Shown here: piece after piece, positions 1 through 8,233 of the stretch | Layout: each line of letters starts with the position of its first letter | Position numbering within the stretch: the stretch's first letter is position 1 | NCBI GenBank assembly: GCA_041987545.1 | Contig: JBHIWH010000004.1 | Span: forward strand, 310,001-374,000 | DNA: 64,000 nucleotides | Source: JAJRXR01 sp041987545 | GTDB lineage: Bacteria; Planctomycetota; Phycisphaerae; Phycisphaerales; UBA1924 | Reading direction: 5' to 3' | Program-made: the position numbers and the translations under genes | The notes under the pieces: model-generated | What the model was told of the DNA's origin: nothing | The model's input: the letters and a program-made list of their open reading frames with translations, nothing else | The model's database searches: none

Positions 1-677
1 TGCTGCTCGCCCTCGGGCTCGTCGGCGTCGTCGTCGCTTGGGGTATTGGGACGCACCTGCAGTCGCGGTTCCTGATCCCAGCGGTCCTGCCGGCGGCGGG
101 GCTGTTCGGCCTGGCGCTGGGCGGCGTGCGCACGAGGCGGGCCCGGCGCCCGATGCTCGTCGCCGGGCTGCTGGTCATCGGCGCGCAGCTCGCGGGGCTG
201 TGGGTGATCTACGCGACCCAGCAGAACGGCCGGCCCAACCTGCGTCTGGCGTTCGACGCGGCGCTCTTGAAGGGCGAGCCGTACGACCCGGCCCTGGGCG
301 ACGCGAGCGAGGTCGTGTACATCAACCAGGAGCTGCCCGACGACGCGGTGGTGTACCTGCTGGGCGGCTCGACGCCGCTGTATCTGACCCGGGGCGTGAT
401 CTACAGCACGACCTGGGATTCGTGGGCGCTGGGCGGGGCGGCCGAGGCGGCGCCCGGTGACCCGGCGGCGTGGTCGGCGGCGCTCCGCGGGCGCGGGGCG
501 ACGCACGTGCTCGTGGACTTCGGCGAGCTCGGGCGTCTGGATCGGAGCGGGTGGGCCGACCCGCGGGTCACGCCCGGGGTCGTGGACCAGTGGCTCGAAC
601 ACCTCGGCGAGCCGATGAAGACCTGGGGCGGCCGCGGGCGCCCGCGGGCGGCGCTGTACAGGATCGAGGCCAGGTGA
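1..677 (+). CDS. C-terminal part of a glycosyltransferase-like membrane protein
   Basis: The reading frame is open from base 3 and ends at TGA 675-677; the start lies outside the window. The visible residues begin with a hydrophobic segment, then 'QSRFLIPAVLP', which resembles the RF-(L/I)-P stretch near the end of the membrane part of GT39/PMT-like polyprenol-linked glycosyltransferases. One more membrane segment follows, then a soluble tail with 'VVYLLGGSTPLYLTRG'. Such tails are common in planctomycete multi-membrane glycosyltransferases of cell-envelope sugar metabolism. The next gene starts inside the last codons (GTGA overlap), so the two are probably co-transcribed and translationally coupled. 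The family assignment is inferred from a fragment and is tentative. Confidence 0.55.
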   Translation, partial: LLALGLVGVVVAWGIGTHLQSRFLIPAVLPAAGLFGLALGGVRTRRARRPMLVAGLLVIGAQLAGLWVIYATQQNGRPNLRLAFDAALLKGEPYDPALGDASEVVYINQELPDDAVVYLLGGSTPLYLTRGVIYSTTWDSWALGGAAEAAPGDPAAWSAALRGRGATHVLVDFGELGRLDRSGWADPRVTPGVVDQWLEHLGEPMKTWGGRGRPRAALYRIEAR

Positions 678-1759
678 GCGGGCAGACCGAGCAGAACGGG
701 CAGACCGATGGCGGCGGGCGCGGGCGGCGGGCGGCGCTGGCGGCGCTGCAGGTCGTCGGCTTCGCCGGGGGCGTGGCGCTGCTGGTCTGGGTCGTGCTCG
801 AGGCCCTAAGCCCCGAGAACCGCGGGCTGATCTCGCGGCTCGGGGACGCCGGCGCCCTCCAGATCGTCTCGCTGCTGGGTCTGTCCGCGGCGACGCTGGT
901 CCTCAACGGCTCGATCTTCTGGGTCACGATCCTGCCCGAGAAGCCCGTGCCCCACTCGGACATCCAGGCGACCAACGCGGTCGCGACGCTGCTGAGCTAC
1001 CTGCCCTTCAAGCTGAGCCTGATCTGCCGCGTGGTGATCCACAACCGGCGCGACGGCGTGCCGCTGCTCACCATTGGCGCCTGGTTCCTGGCGATCGGCG
1101 CCCTGGTCGTGACGAACCTGGGCCCGGTCGTCGTCGCCAGCCTCGTCCGCAAGGGCGTGGACACCTGGTGGTGGGTGATCTCGGTCGGGGGCGCGGTCGC
1201 GGCGACGGGCCTGCTCGTCTGGGTGTGCTCCCTGTTCGCCCACGATCGCGGGCTGGCGCGGATCCACAGGGTCTTCGACCCCGTGCCCATCGGAGCGCTG
1301 CAGAGGTACATGCGGACCGAGTCGTTCTCGCGGCTGCACGCGGGCTTCGGGATGTTGGCGCACCCGGTCGCCGTGAGCGGGGCGACGGCGCTGCGGCTTG
1401 CGGACATCGGCGTGCAGGCGGCCCGGTTCGTCGTGGCCGCGGGCGTGCTCGGGATCACCATGCAGTGGCAGGACGCGGTCATCTTCGCGGGCACGTACTT
1501 CATGATCGGCATGATCTCGCCCTTCGGGATGCTCGGGACGCGCGAGGGGGGGACGGTCGCCGTGTACGCGGCGATGGGGATCACGCTCGCGGGCGCGGGC
1601 GAGGGGGCGGACCCGTTCAAGCCGATCGTGCTGTTCGTCTCGGCGACCGAGGCGCTCGTGTACCTGGCGGGCGCGGGGCTCGGGGTGGCCTGGCTGCGGG
1701 TCGATCGGCTGCTGCTGCGGCGGGCGGGCGCGGCGGGGACGCGGACGCCGAACGTATGA
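674..1759 (+). CDS. Flippase-like / lysylphosphatidylglycerol synthase-type membrane protein
   Basis: This is a polytopic inner-membrane protein of about 361 residues. The GTG start at 674 overlaps the upstream stop as GTGA. Several hydrophobic stretches (about residues 20-40, 55-80, 120-145 and 160-185, and the last third) alternate with short loops. The pattern, with 'LSYLPFKLSLICRVVIH' and 'GTYFMIGMISPFGMLGTREGG', fits the flippase-like/AglD/LPG-synthase transmembrane superfamily, where a P-x-G-x-(L/I)-G-x-RE motif is typical. Together with the upstream glycosyltransferase-like gene it suggests handling of lipid-linked sugars or lipids in the envelope. nadE starts 7 bases downstream, so all three may share a transcript. 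The fold class is likely; the substrate is unknown. Confidence 0.6.
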   Translation: MSGQTEQNGQTDGGGRGRRAALAALQVVGFAGGVALLVWVVLEALSPENRGLISRLGDAGALQIVSLLGLSAATLVLNGSIFWVTILPEKPVPHSDIQATNAVATLLSYLPFKLSLICRVVIHNRRDGVPLLTIGAWFLAIGALVVTNLGPVVVASLVRKGVDTWWWVISVGGAVAATGLLVWVCSLFAHDRGLARIHRVFDPVPIGALQRYMRTESFSRLHAGFGMLAHPVAVSGATALRLADIGVQAARFVVAAGVLGITMQWQDAVIFAGTYFMIGMISPFGMLGTREGGTVAVYAAMGITLAGAGEGADPFKPIVLFVSATEALVYLAGAGLGVAWLRVDRLLLRRAGAAGTRTPNV

Positions 1760-1766
1760 TCGTCCG

Positions 1767-3467
1767 ATGCGGATCGCGCTCGCGCCACTCAACCCGACGG
1801 TCGGTGACCTGGAGGGCAACGCCGCCCTGATCGAGCGGGCGGCCGACGAGGCTCGGGCCGCGGGCGCGGACCTGCTGGTCACGCCCGAGCTGGTCGTCAG
1901 CGGGTACCCCGCCCGGGACCTGATCTACCGGCGTGAGTACGTCGAGGCGTGCGCCGCGGCGGCCAGGAACATCGGCGAGTCGGCGTCGCGCGGGCTGACG
2001 CTCGTCGTCGGCACGCCCCTGCCTGTTGACAAGAACGACCCCGGGGCGGGCGTGGCCAACAGCCTGGTCGTCTACCGCGACGGCGCGTACTTGGACTACT
2101 ACGACAAGCGGCTGCTGCCCACCTACGACGTCTTCGACGAGGACCGGTACTTCACGCCCGGCGACCGGGCGGTGATCATCGACGTCGCCGGCGAGAAGGT
2201 CGGGCTCTCGATCTGCGAGGACCTGTGGAAGGGCGAGGACGTGGGTTTCCGGTGGCGGTACCGCCACCGTGCGGACCCGGCCGTCGCCCTCGTCGAGGCC
2301 GGCGCCGGCCTGATCGTGAACCCGTCCGGGTCTCCCTTCGTCCTGGGCAAGGGCAGGCGGCACGCGGAGCTGCTCTCGCGGCACGCCCGGGAGCACGGCG
2401 TCTTCGTCGCGAGCCTCAACCAGCTCGGCGGAAACGACGACCTCGTGTTCGACGGGCAGGCCGCCCTCTACGCGCCCGGGGGCGACCTGGTCGCGACCAA
2501 CGACGCCTTCGGCGGGCGGATGCTCGTCGTCGACACCGACTCACGGCGTGACCCGACCGCGGACCCCCTGATCGAGCTGGCCGACGAGGAGCTGGTCTGG
2601 CGGGCGCTCGTGCTGGGCGTACGCGACTACCTCCGCAAGACCGGGTTCTCGAGCGCGCTGGTCGCGCTGTCGGGCGGGATCGACTCGGCGCTGACCGCGG
2701 CGGTGGCGGCGGCGGCGATCGGGGGCGAGAACCTCACCGGCGCCAGCCTGCCAGGCAAGTACTCCTCGGGCCACTCCCGCGAGGACGCCGTCGAGCTGGC
2801 CAGACGCCTGGACATGCGGTTCGTCACGATCCCCATTGCGCCGGGCGAGTCGGCGCTGCGGCAGATGCTCGACCCGGCGTTCAGCCAGCTCGGGGAGCGG
2901 CTGCTCGGGCACAAGCTGCCGGACGTCGCCGAGGAGAATCTGCAGAGCCGCCTGCGGGGCGTGAGCATGATGGCCCTGTCCAACCGGACGGGCGCCCTGC
3001 TGCTGACCACGGGCAACAAGAGCGAGCTGGCGGTCGGGTACTGCACGCTCTACGGCGACATGAACGGCGGGCTGGCGGTGCTCTCCGACGTCCCCAAGAC
3101 CATGGTCTACCGCGTCTCGCGCTGGGCCAACGAGAACCACGAGAGGCTCGGCTTCGCGTCGCCCCCGATCCCCGAACGGACGATCGAGAAGCCCCCGAGC
3201 GCCGAGCTGGCGCCGAACCAGCTCGACTCGGACTCGCTGCCGCCGTACGACGTGCTCGACGAGATCATCGAGCGGTACGTCGAGCGGCGGGAGCCGGTGG
3301 AGACGCTGCTGGCCCAGACCGGCTTCGACCGGGCGGTCGTGGCGCGTGTGCTGCGGCTGATCCGGATCAACGAGTACAAGCGTCGCCAGCTGGCGGTGGG
3401 GCTAAAGGTCACGAGCGTGGCGTTCGGGGCCGGGCGGCGTATGCCGATCGCGCAGGGGTGGGACTAG
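1767..3467 (+). CDS. nadE: Glutamine-dependent NAD+ synthetase
   Basis: It converts nicotinic acid adenine dinucleotide to NAD+ using ATP and glutamine-derived ammonia, the last step of NAD biosynthesis in the cytoplasm. The 566-residue protein has two domains. An N-terminal nitrilase-type glutaminase carries the triad E41 ('TPELV'), K114 ('YYDKRLLP') and C150 ('GLSICEDLW'). A C-terminal synthetase carries the PP-loop 'LSGGIDSAL' at about residue 302, followed by 'TTGNKSELAVGY' and 'GDMNGG'. Length and domain order match the bacterial glutamine-dependent form. The ATG at 1767 lies 7 bases after the preceding stop. The last bases overlap the end of the convergent DinB-like gene. Confidence 0.96.
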   Translation: MRIALAPLNPTVGDLEGNAALIERAADEARAAGADLLVTPELVVSGYPARDLIYRREYVEACAAAARNIGESASRGLTLVVGTPLPVDKNDPGAGVANSLVVYRDGAYLDYYDKRLLPTYDVFDEDRYFTPGDRAVIIDVAGEKVGLSICEDLWKGEDVGFRWRYRHRADPAVALVEAGAGLIVNPSGSPFVLGKGRRHAELLSRHAREHGVFVASLNQLGGNDDLVFDGQAALYAPGGDLVATNDAFGGRMLVVDTDSRRDPTADPLIELADEELVWRALVLGVRDYLRKTGFSSALVALSGGIDSALTAAVAAAAIGGENLTGASLPGKYSSGHSREDAVELARRLDMRFVTIPIAPGESALRQMLDPAFSQLGERLLGHKLPDVAEENLQSRLRGVSMMALSNRTGALLLTTGNKSELAVGYCTLYGDMNGGLAVLSDVPKTMVYRVSRWANENHERLGFASPPIPERTIEKPPSAELAPNQLDSDSLPPYDVLDEIIERYVERREPVETLLAQTGFDRAVVARVLRLIRINEYKRRQLAVGLKVTSVAFGAGRRMPIAQGWD

Positions 3468-3982
3468 ATCCCCCACTCCCCGGCGTAGTCTGGCTTGTAC
3501 CCCTCGGCGTCACGACCGGACAGTTCGTATAGCCGCTTGGCGATCTGCCGCAGGTGCAGGGCGTCGTGGGCGGACCAGGCGGCCAGCAGGTCGCCGGCCC
3601 GCATCGGGCCCAGGCTCGGGTGCTCGTGCGTCGCGTCCCAGTCGGGGTCGCGGAGGGCGCGGAGCCAGGCGACACGCCTGGCCCTGAGGTCCGCGAAGCG
3701 GTCGAGCTGCTCGGCGAGCGTCTGCTCGCGGTACCGGCGCTCGATCGCCCATCCCTCGGGGTCGATCGGGTCCCACGGCTTGGCCGGGTCGTTCAGCGTG
3801 CGCGCCAGCCTCGCGGGGAAGTCGTGCTCCTCCTCGTCGGCCAGGTGGCAGACGATCTCGAGGACGGACCATGACATGCCGTCGGCGCGGAACATGGCGT
3901 CGTCGCGCGAGAGGCCGGCGCACGCGGCGCGGAGGGTCGCGGGGAAGGCGGCGAGGCGGTCGGCGATGGCGGCGGCGTTCAT
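3464..3982 (-). CDS. DinB-like domain protein
   Basis: This 172-residue protein has the DinB/YfiT-like four-helix architecture, a superfamily of metal-binding proteins that often act as thiol-dependent S-transferases or remain uncharacterised. Candidate metal ligands are H46 ('VCHLADEEEHD'), H139 and H143 ('SAHDALHLRQIAKRL'), the usual spacing of one His in the second helix and two in the last. The aromatic 'MSWSVLEIVCHL' is also typical. Its stop codon overlaps the nadE stop, so the two genes converge tail to tail. It starts 9 bases after the stop of the gene at 3992-4708, which suggests a two-gene transcript. The substrate cannot be read from the sequence. Confidence 0.8.
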   Translation of the reverse strand: MNAAAIADRLAAFPATLRAACAGLSRDDAMFRADGMSWSVLEIVCHLADEEEHDFPARLARTLNDPAKPWDPIDPEGWAIERRYREQTLAEQLDRFADLRARRVAWLRALRDPDWDATHEHPSLGPMRAGDLLAAWSAHDALHLRQIAKRLYELSGRDAEGYKPDYAGEWGI

Positions 3983-3991
3983 CCCGCGTGC

Positions 3992-4708
3992 TCAGCTGCT
4001 GCCGGCTCGCATCCGCTCCAGCCCCTCCGGGAAGGGGTAGTTGGGGAAGACGGGCACGTCGCCCAGGGACCACATCTGCGGGCTGGGGTAGACGTCGCCC
4101 CGGTAGCCGGCTTCGAACATGGTGTTCAGGACGCGCTCGAATGAGGGCTCGGCGCCGTCGTCGCCCACCAGCCGGTTGGACCGGGCTCCGAGGAACGAGA
4201 CGGTGCAGACGGGCCGGCGCTCGGAGCGGCCCTGGAGCATCTTGGCGATCGTCGAGAAGCCGCGGGACAGGTCCTGGAGCGTGAAGTGGTCGCGGCCCTT
4301 GGGGCGGAGCAGGGCGAGGATGAGGACCGAATCCAGGTCGTACTTGAGGATGTACGGCTCCTTGTCGTGGGCCGCGTGCACGGAGACGGACTCCTGGAAG
4401 ATCTTGGCGTAGCTGGTGACGGAGCGCTCGGACCACTGTGAGGCGGTGACGAGGTGGACGAGCTGGGCGACGATACCGTGGGAGTTGTCCTGGTCGTTGA
4501 CGCCGCAGATGACCGAGCGGTACCGCCCGTCGATGACGTCGCGGAGCATGTCCTGGCCCCAGAGGAGGCGGAGCCGCTGGCCGCCCTGGATCTTGCCGCC
4601 CTCGCCGGGGAGCAGGGAGATGCGGTCCGGGAACATCTCAGAGGAGAGGAGGCTCTCGGCGCCCTCCTCGTAGAGGCGGACGGGGGGGGTGTTGGTGGTC
4701 TGGGTCAT
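3992..4708 (-). CDS. Conserved hypothetical protein
   Basis: A soluble protein of 238 residues with no signal peptide or membrane segment, which I do not recognise. It is rich in aromatic and charged residues, for example 'DRYRSVICGVNDQ'-like and 'YILKYDLDSVLILALLRP' stretches, and ends in proline- and tyrosine-containing turns ('VFPNYPFPEGLERM'). It looks like one globular alpha/beta domain. The start ATG at 4706-4708 is preceded by GGGAGG at suitable spacing, which supports it. A TATCAT hexamer at 4749-4754 could be its -10 element. It probably forms an operon with the DinB-like gene 9 bases downstream. A plausible guess is a Phycisphaerae-specific regulatory or metabolic protein, without functional evidence. 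Confidence 0.65.
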   Translation of the reverse strand: MTQTTNTPPVRLYEEGAESLLSSEMFPDRISLLPGEGGKIQGGQRLRLLWGQDMLRDVIDGRYRSVICGVNDQDNSHGIVAQLVHLVTASQWSERSVTSYAKIFQESVSVHAAHDKEPYILKYDLDSVLILALLRPKGRDHFTLQDLSRGFSTIAKMLQGRSERRPVCTVSFLGARSNRLVGDDGAEPSFERVLNTMFEAGYRGDVYPSPQMWSLGDVPVFPNYPFPEGLERMRAGSS

Positions 4709-4748
4709 GGGGCGCCTCCCTGGGTCGCGTCTGCTCGGTCCGAATCGG

Positions 4749-4754
4749 ATGATA
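4749..4754 (-). promoter_or_regulatory. Candidate -10 element for the gene at 3992-4708
   Basis: On the minus strand this reads TATCAT, a 5/6 match to TATAAT, in a very GC-rich stretch 41 bases upstream of the start codon. No convincing -35 hexamer lies 16-18 bases further upstream, so it is only a candidate. The remaining divergent gap 4709-4978 shows nothing else I can name. Confidence 0.3.
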
Positions 4755-4978
4755 GCTGGGGGCGCCCCCGGGCCCCGGCGGGTGTGAAGAAGGACCGGAT
4801 GGGCGATTCGCGGGATCAAGGATCTTCGCGCCGGGCCCTCGCCGCGGTAGTGTGGTGGCCAGACGGGGCCAGCGACGTCCCGCCGATCCGGCGCCACTCG
4901 CCGACGCCGCCCGTGGGGGGCGGCGTGCGGGGGCGAGGTCGGCGGGCGCCGCCGGTCTCCCGGATCGTGGGGATCGAC

Positions 4979-6676
4979 ATGGGGAGAGATCGCGACGCTG
5001 TCGTTCGTTCGTCGGGCGTGTTGTGCTGCGCTCTCGCGCTGCCGATCGCCCCCGCGCTCGGGCAGAACTTCACCGACGAGGCGCTGGCCCGGGGCATCGA
5101 CTACCAGGTGACCAACGATGCGCTGCAGTTCGGGTCGGGCCTGGGCATGGTCGATCTGGACAACGACGGCGACCCGGACATCGTCGCCCTGGGCAAGGGC
5201 GACGGGAGCGTCGGACTCTGGGAGAACGACGGCACGGGCAACTTTACGAGCCGGCTGGTCGGCTCGGGCATGCCCGTACTCTCCATGCCCTCGGGCGTGT
5301 CGGCCGCCGACTACGACAACGACGGCGACCTCGACCTGCATTTCACGGACTTCAACGGGCCCGACAAGCTCATGCGCAACGAGGGCGGGTTCTTCTTCAC
5401 CGACGTCTCCGCCGTCGCGGGGGTCGACAGCACCGGCGTCGGCTTCGGGTGCGCCTGGGGCGACTACGACGGCGACGGCTGGCTCGACCTCTACGTCCCC
5501 AACCGCACCACCACCGACAACAACTTCATCCGCAACCACCTCTTCCGCAACGACGGGGACGGCACCTTCACCGACGTGGGCGAGGCCCTGGGCGTGACGG
5601 ACGGGGACGCACCGAGCCTCGTCGCGGCCTTCCTGGACTACGACCGGGACGGGGACGCGGACCTCTACCTGGGCAACGACAAGGGCGCCATCGGGCCCTG
5701 GTACAACCACATGTACCGCAACAACGGGGACGGGACGTTCACCGACGTCTCGGTCGCGACCGGCACCGACGCCGACGTGGACTGCATGGGCATCGCCTGG
5801 GGCGACTTCAACCGCGACCGGCACATGGACATCTACGTCACCAACATCTCCCTGGGCAACGTGCTGCTGATCAACCAGGGCGACTCGACGTTCGCAGACC
5901 AGACCGCCTCGGCGGGCGTCTCCTCCAACGTCGTCAGCTGGGGCACGCAGTTCCTCGACTACGACCACGACATGCACATGGACCTGTTCATGACGAACAC
6001 GATCGGGCCCAACCGCATGTACAGGCACGACGGGATCTTCCCCTGCGTGGACATGGCGCCCGCCCTCGGGCTCCAGGACGTCAACTTCTCGTACGTCTTC
6101 GCCATGGGCGACGTGGACCTCGACGGCGACCTCGACCTGCTCACCCAGGCCCACAACCAGAAACTCCGCCTCTTCATCAACAACGCCAGCGACGGCGCCT
6201 GGGTCAAGCTCCGCGTCGTCGGGCAGGGGAACAACGGCTTCGCGGTCGGGGCGACCATCGAGGCCAACACGGGCGGCATCTGGCAGACCCGCGAGGTCCA
6301 GATGGGCAACAACTACAAGGCCCAGAACGACCACCTCCAGCACATCGGGCTCGGCTCGTTCTCGCACATCGACGAGCTCGTCGTCACCTGGCCCGGCGGG
6401 ACCACCCGCACCCTGACCGGGTACGCCGCCAACCAGACCTGGACGATCTACCCGCCCGAGCGGCTCGGCGACGGCGATGGGGACGGCGACGTCGACCACC
6501 GGGACTACCGGCTCGCCATCGAGTCCTGCTTCGGCGCCGGCGCCCTGAGCCCCGGGTGCGAGGTCTTCGACATGGACGGGGACGGCGACGTGGATCTCGT
6601 CGATATCCAGACAATCGCCGAACTTGTCTACACGGGCTCCGATCGGCGCCTGCCGGCGTTCCGCGTGGGCGGGTAG
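4979..6676 (+). CDS. Secreted CRTAC1-family protein: FG-GAP/VCBS repeats, ASPIC/UnbV domain, dockerin-like C-terminus
   Basis: The protein (565 residues from the ATG at 4979) starts with a signal peptide ending near 'PIAPALGQ'. At least six FG-GAP/VCBS repeats follow, with calcium-binding DxDxDG motifs such as 'DLDNDGDPDI' and 'DYDGDGWLDLY'; these should form a beta propeller. About residues 400-480 match the ASPIC/UnbV domain ('WPGGTTRTL'). The last 60 residues hold two canonical EF-hand-like dockerin repeats ('GDGDGDGDVDHRDY' and 'DMDGDGDVDLVDI'), unlike the GC-type domain used elsewhere in the window. It is expected at or beyond the cell surface. The role is unknown; the family is widespread in planctomycetes and often involved in surface adhesion or display. 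GTG codons just upstream are possible alternative starts. Confidence 0.85.
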   Translation: MGRDRDAVVRSSGVLCCALALPIAPALGQNFTDEALARGIDYQVTNDALQFGSGLGMVDLDNDGDPDIVALGKGDGSVGLWENDGTGNFTSRLVGSGMPVLSMPSGVSAADYDNDGDLDLHFTDFNGPDKLMRNEGGFFFTDVSAVAGVDSTGVGFGCAWGDYDGDGWLDLYVPNRTTTDNNFIRNHLFRNDGDGTFTDVGEALGVTDGDAPSLVAAFLDYDRDGDADLYLGNDKGAIGPWYNHMYRNNGDGTFTDVSVATGTDADVDCMGIAWGDFNRDRHMDIYVTNISLGNVLLINQGDSTFADQTASAGVSSNVVSWGTQFLDYDHDMHMDLFMTNTIGPNRMYRHDGIFPCVDMAPALGLQDVNFSYVFAMGDVDLDGDLDLLTQAHNQKLRLFINNASDGAWVKLRVVGQGNNGFAVGATIEANTGGIWQTREVQMGNNYKAQNDHLQHIGLGSFSHIDELVVTWPGGTTRTLTGYAANQTWTIYPPERLGDGDGDGDVDHRDYRLAIESCFGAGALSPGCEVFDMDGDGDVDLVDIQTIAELVYTGSDRRLPAFRVGG

Positions 6677-6975
6677 GCGACGGGCTGTCCACAGCCCATG
6701 GCCGCTCCTGGCCCAAGACCAGCCCCGTCCGCTCCGCATCTCGCGTGGGAACCCTGGCTCGTCAGGGCGTGTAAACCTGCCCAAGACCGGTGATTATGAG
6801 AATGAGAACCTGGGGTGTTTATCGGACGCTCGAATTGTGAGCGCCCGGCTAGAAAATCCCCCAAATCGCTTGCAATTGGCCATGTGGGTGTGCGAACATG
6901 CCCCCTTGAGATAGGGGAGGGCGCGCCCCCTTCTGGCGTGCCATCAGAGAGTTCGAGAGTTCAAAGGAGAACGAG
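6677..6975. other. Non-coding gap with AT-richer patch
   Basis: About 300 bases between two co-directional genes. The stretch 6780-6900 is less GC-rich than its surroundings and is the likely promoter region of the gene at 6976. TTGCAA near 6870 could be a -35 element, but no good -10 follows at 17 bases. I see no ORF, tRNA or clear terminator in it. Confidence 0.3.
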
Positions 6976-7623
6976 ATGAAGAGTGTTCTGACGGTGGCCG
7001 CCGTGGCCGCGCTCGCGGGCCTCGCCCAGGCCGACGTCGCCTCGGCGACCTCCGGCATTGACGGCGTGAAGGCTTGGGACTCGACCGCGACCAACAACCT
7101 GGCGCCCGGCGCTCCCCGCGCGGGCATCGCTGTTGACATCGCCCTGACGGGTATCCAGAGCTTCGATGGCCTCGGCGATCCGAGCAACACGGTCCTCCTG
7201 ATCGACGTCGCCGCGGCGGTCGGTCTGGCGTCCGGCTCCTCGGTGACCATGAACGGCTTCGGTTACGACCTGACCATCCAGACCATCGGCGCCAGCTGGC
7301 TGTCCGAGGCCCGGATGTACTTCGACGACAACGTCGCCCCGGACCTGACCGGCCTGTTCCTCACCCCCGGCTTCGCCACTGGCTCGCCGGGCACCGCGGC
7401 CTACAGCTCCGGTGGCATCACCAAGCTGGCCGACGTCGGCATCGGCGACATCGTCCTGCCGAACGGCATCCTCCGCCTCGAGTTCTACGAGGGCTTCGAT
7501 GACGTCGCCGACGCCGCCGACGCCAACTGGTTCGGCACGGTGACCATCCAGGCCACCCCCGCGCCCGGCACGCTGGCCCTCATCGGCCTCGGTGGCCTCG
7601 CGGCTGCCCGTCGCCGCCGCTGA
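6976..7623 (+). CDS. Exported protein with PEP-CTERM-like sorting tail
   Basis: A 215-residue secreted protein: signal peptide at residues 1-19 (MKS start, hydrophobic core, cut near 'AQA'), a central beta-rich region of unknown fold, and the tail 'PAPGTLALIGLGGLAAARRRR'. The tail has the tripartite plan of PEP-CTERM sorting signals (short Pro motif, one membrane helix, Arg cluster), with PAPG in place of PEP. Such tails are recognised by exosortases, which anchor or release the protein at the envelope; no exosortase is present in this window. A strong Shine-Dalgarno AAAGGAG lies 8 bases before the ATG, and a perfect terminator follows 35 bases after the stop, so the gene is a single transcription unit. 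Confidence 0.8.
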   Translation: MKSVLTVAAVAALAGLAQADVASATSGIDGVKAWDSTATNNLAPGAPRAGIAVDIALTGIQSFDGLGDPSNTVLLIDVAAAVGLASGSSVTMNGFGYDLTIQTIGASWLSEARMYFDDNVAPDLTGLFLTPGFATGSPGTAAYSSGGITKLADVGIGDIVLPNGILRLEFYEGFDDVADAADANWFGTVTIQATPAPGTLALIGLGGLAAARRRR

Positions 7624-7656
7624 TACCGCTAGGTTCAGCTCGTTTTCCAGACCCAA

Positions 7657-7693
7657 GGCCGGCGTCCCCTCGTGGGGCGCCGGTTCTTTTTTT
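7657..7693 (+). terminator. Rho-independent terminator
   Basis: The stem CCGGCG + CCCC (7659-7669, one bulged T) pairs with GGGG + CGCCGG (7674-7683) around a TCGT loop and is followed by TTCTTTTTTT. It ends the transcript of the PEP-CTERM-like gene. Confidence 0.9.
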
Positions 7694-7855
7694 GTCGCAC
7701 AAGCCCGGCAAGACCCTCCTCGGCGACGCGCCGCGACCCTGCGCGGTCTCCTGCGCCGACACGCACGCAAGCCCGCGGCGCCGCATCCGTACAAGTGACA
7801 TGGCCGGGCGCCCCCCGCCGGCGCCGACGGACGGGACCCGTGGGGAGACGCTGCC

Positions 7856-8215
7856 ATGGACGCGAGGACGATGAACGACCTGGCCCGCCGCTGGATCCTG
7901 ATCTGGAACGACGGCGACCCGCGGACGCTGCCGCTCGCCGAGGACTTTGAGCACGTCAGCCCGTTCGGGACGATCCGCGGCCGGGAGACGTACCTCGAGC
8001 AGGTGATCGCGGCGGCCGCCGAGAACGTGACCGGGCTGGCCGTGGACGATGTGATCGTGGGCGACGGCTGCGCCGCGGTCCGGTACCGCTACCGCGCGAA
8101 GCGCGAGGGAATGCCGGAGGTGGCGGCGTGCGACTGGCTGCGGTTCGAGGGTGACAAGATCGCGGGGGTGACGGCGTACTTCGACCCGCGGGCGGTGATC
8201 GGCGAGGGCGAGTGA
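7856..8215 (+). CDS. SnoaL/NTF2-like small protein
   Basis: A 119-residue cytoplasmic protein with the alpha+beta cone pattern of the NTF2-like/SnoaL superfamily. It has an N-terminal helix ('LARRWILIWNDGDP'), then a characteristic 'FEHVSPFGTIRGRETYLEQV' segment and a terminal beta sheet ('CDWLRFEGDKIAGVTAYFD'). Members are small isomerases, hydrolases or ligand-binding proteins. The sequence does not reveal a substrate. The gene converges on the dockerin gene at 8234, 18 bases apart. Confidence 0.75.
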   Translation: MDARTMNDLARRWILIWNDGDPRTLPLAEDFEHVSPFGTIRGRETYLEQVIAAAAENVTGLAVDDVIVGDGCAAVRYRYRAKREGMPEVAACDWLRFEGDKIAGVTAYFDPRAVIGEGE

Positions 8216-8233
8216 CCGCGCCGCCGGCTTGAG

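Noticed and set aside
3992..6784. A 930-codon minus-strand frame
   Set aside because: Most of it is antisense to the CRTAC1-like gene and Val/Asp/Gly-rich low complexity; only the part to 4708 is a credible gene.
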